Position numbers and translations under genes: made by a program. A DNA stretch of 5,511 bases from NCBI GenBank assembly GCA_934454005.1, contig CAKSGI010000135.1, positions 1 through 5,511 of the forward strand, in the 5' to 3' direction. The DNA comes from an uncultured Eubacteriales bacterium (GTDB lineage Bacteria; Bacillota_A; Clostridia; Oscillospirales; Acutalibacteraceae). Of this stretch, positions 5,203-5,511 are shown piece after piece; within the stretch, counting starts at the first letter, position 1; each line of letters starts with the position of its first letter. Under the pieces are notes generated by a model. That model made no database searches. It was not told the origin of the DNA and saw only the letters and a program-made list of their open reading frames with translations.

Positions 5203-5511
5203 ATGTCAAACGATATAGTGAGCGGTAATTTAATTAATGATATCAAAACTATAATCGAAGAATCAAAAAAATTAATAGTTAGAAATGTAAATACAATTAT
5301 GCTTCAAACATATTGGAATATTGGAAGAAGGATTGTAGAAGAAGAACAAAAAGGAAATGAAAGAGCTGAATATGGTTCGGCATTACTTAAAGAATTATCT
5401 AAAGAACTTACTAAAGAATATGGAAGAGGATTTTCTCGCTCTAATCTTCAATCAATGAGGATGTTATTTTTAAATTATAAAAAATGCCAAACACTGTCTG
5501 GCAAATTAAGT
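5203..5511 (+). CDS. YhcG-like / DUF1016 family protein, N-terminal part (cut by window edge)
   Basis: The first 103 codons of a gene that continues beyond the window. ATG 5203 follows AAGGAG (5189-5194) with 8-base spacing. The visible part is all-helical and matches the N-terminal domain of YhcG/DUF1016 proteins: residues 31-47 (TIMLQTYWNIGRRIVEE), 53-71 (ERAEYGSALLKELSKELTK) and 73-89 (YGRGFSRSNLQSMRMLF). In that family this DNA-binding-like domain is followed by a PD-(D/E)XK nuclease domain, which would lie outside the window. Family members are often found in or next to restriction-modification loci and other defence islands, which suits this setting. Its biochemical role is poorly defined. 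It has its own promoter, so it is probably the first gene of a separate unit. Confidence 0.85.
   Translation, partial: MSNDIVSGNLINDIKTIIEESKKLIVRNVNTIMLQTYWNIGRRIVEEEQKGNERAEYGSALLKELSKELTKEYGRGFSRSNLQSMRMLFLNYKKCQTLSGKLS

Noticed and set aside
4937..5209. 90-codon minus-strand ORF across the terminator and promoter before the YhcG-like gene
   Set aside because: It is antisense to the recombinase C-terminus, the terminator and the promoter; its sequence has no domain and it lacks a ribosome binding site.
1..5511. CRISPR array, tRNA, rRNA or riboswitch
   Set aside because: No regularly spaced direct repeats, no tRNA-like cloverleaf and no conserved aptamer pattern were seen on reading through the window by eye.

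Overview
The window is strongly AT-rich DNA with A/T-ending codons and AAGGAG-type ribosome binding sites, as expected for a low-GC Firmicute (Clostridia or Bacilli type). Genus cannot be told from the sequence alone. Genuine Trp codons are TGG and TGA never sits inside an intact gene, so the standard bacterial code applies. The window reads as an accessory defence island: three intact or nearly intact defence-type genes lie among insertion-sequence pieces, a broken recombinase and decayed gene remnants.

Left edge (1-982): the 3' part of an IS3-family (IS150-like) element. The tail of orfA overlaps orfB at a canonical A_AAA_AAG slippery heptamer. orfB keeps a complete DD(35)E triad, and the probable right end of the element lies near 982. 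Between 983 and 1375 is a short gene with its own promoter (60 codons), whose sequence seems to carry on in shifted frames and is probably a decayed gene.

Defence core (1380-3953): a 364-residue protein that appears to join an EVE/PUA-like (modified-base reader type) N-terminal domain to a C-terminal PD-(D/E)XK nuclease. It is followed by about 580 bp of gene remnants, including an ASCH/PUA-like fragment broken by an in-frame TGA. Then comes an intact AbiH-family abortive-infection gene with a strong ribosome binding site.

Mobile debris (3964-5026): a minus-strand C-terminal fragment of a second, different IS3-family transposase begins just after abiH. Next is an unresolved stretch that may hold a transposase scrap and ends in a terminator-like hairpin. 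Last is the C-terminal part of a large serine recombinase, lacking its catalytic domain and broken again by a one-base frameshift near 4819.

Right edge (5038-5511): a good intrinsic terminator, a clear promoter, and the start of a YhcG/DUF1016-type gene that runs out of the window. The three defence-type genes (modified-base nuclease, AbiH, YhcG-like) are not one operon. They look like independent modules collected between mobile elements. The most interesting candidate for a little-described system is the reader-nuclease fusion at 1380-2474.
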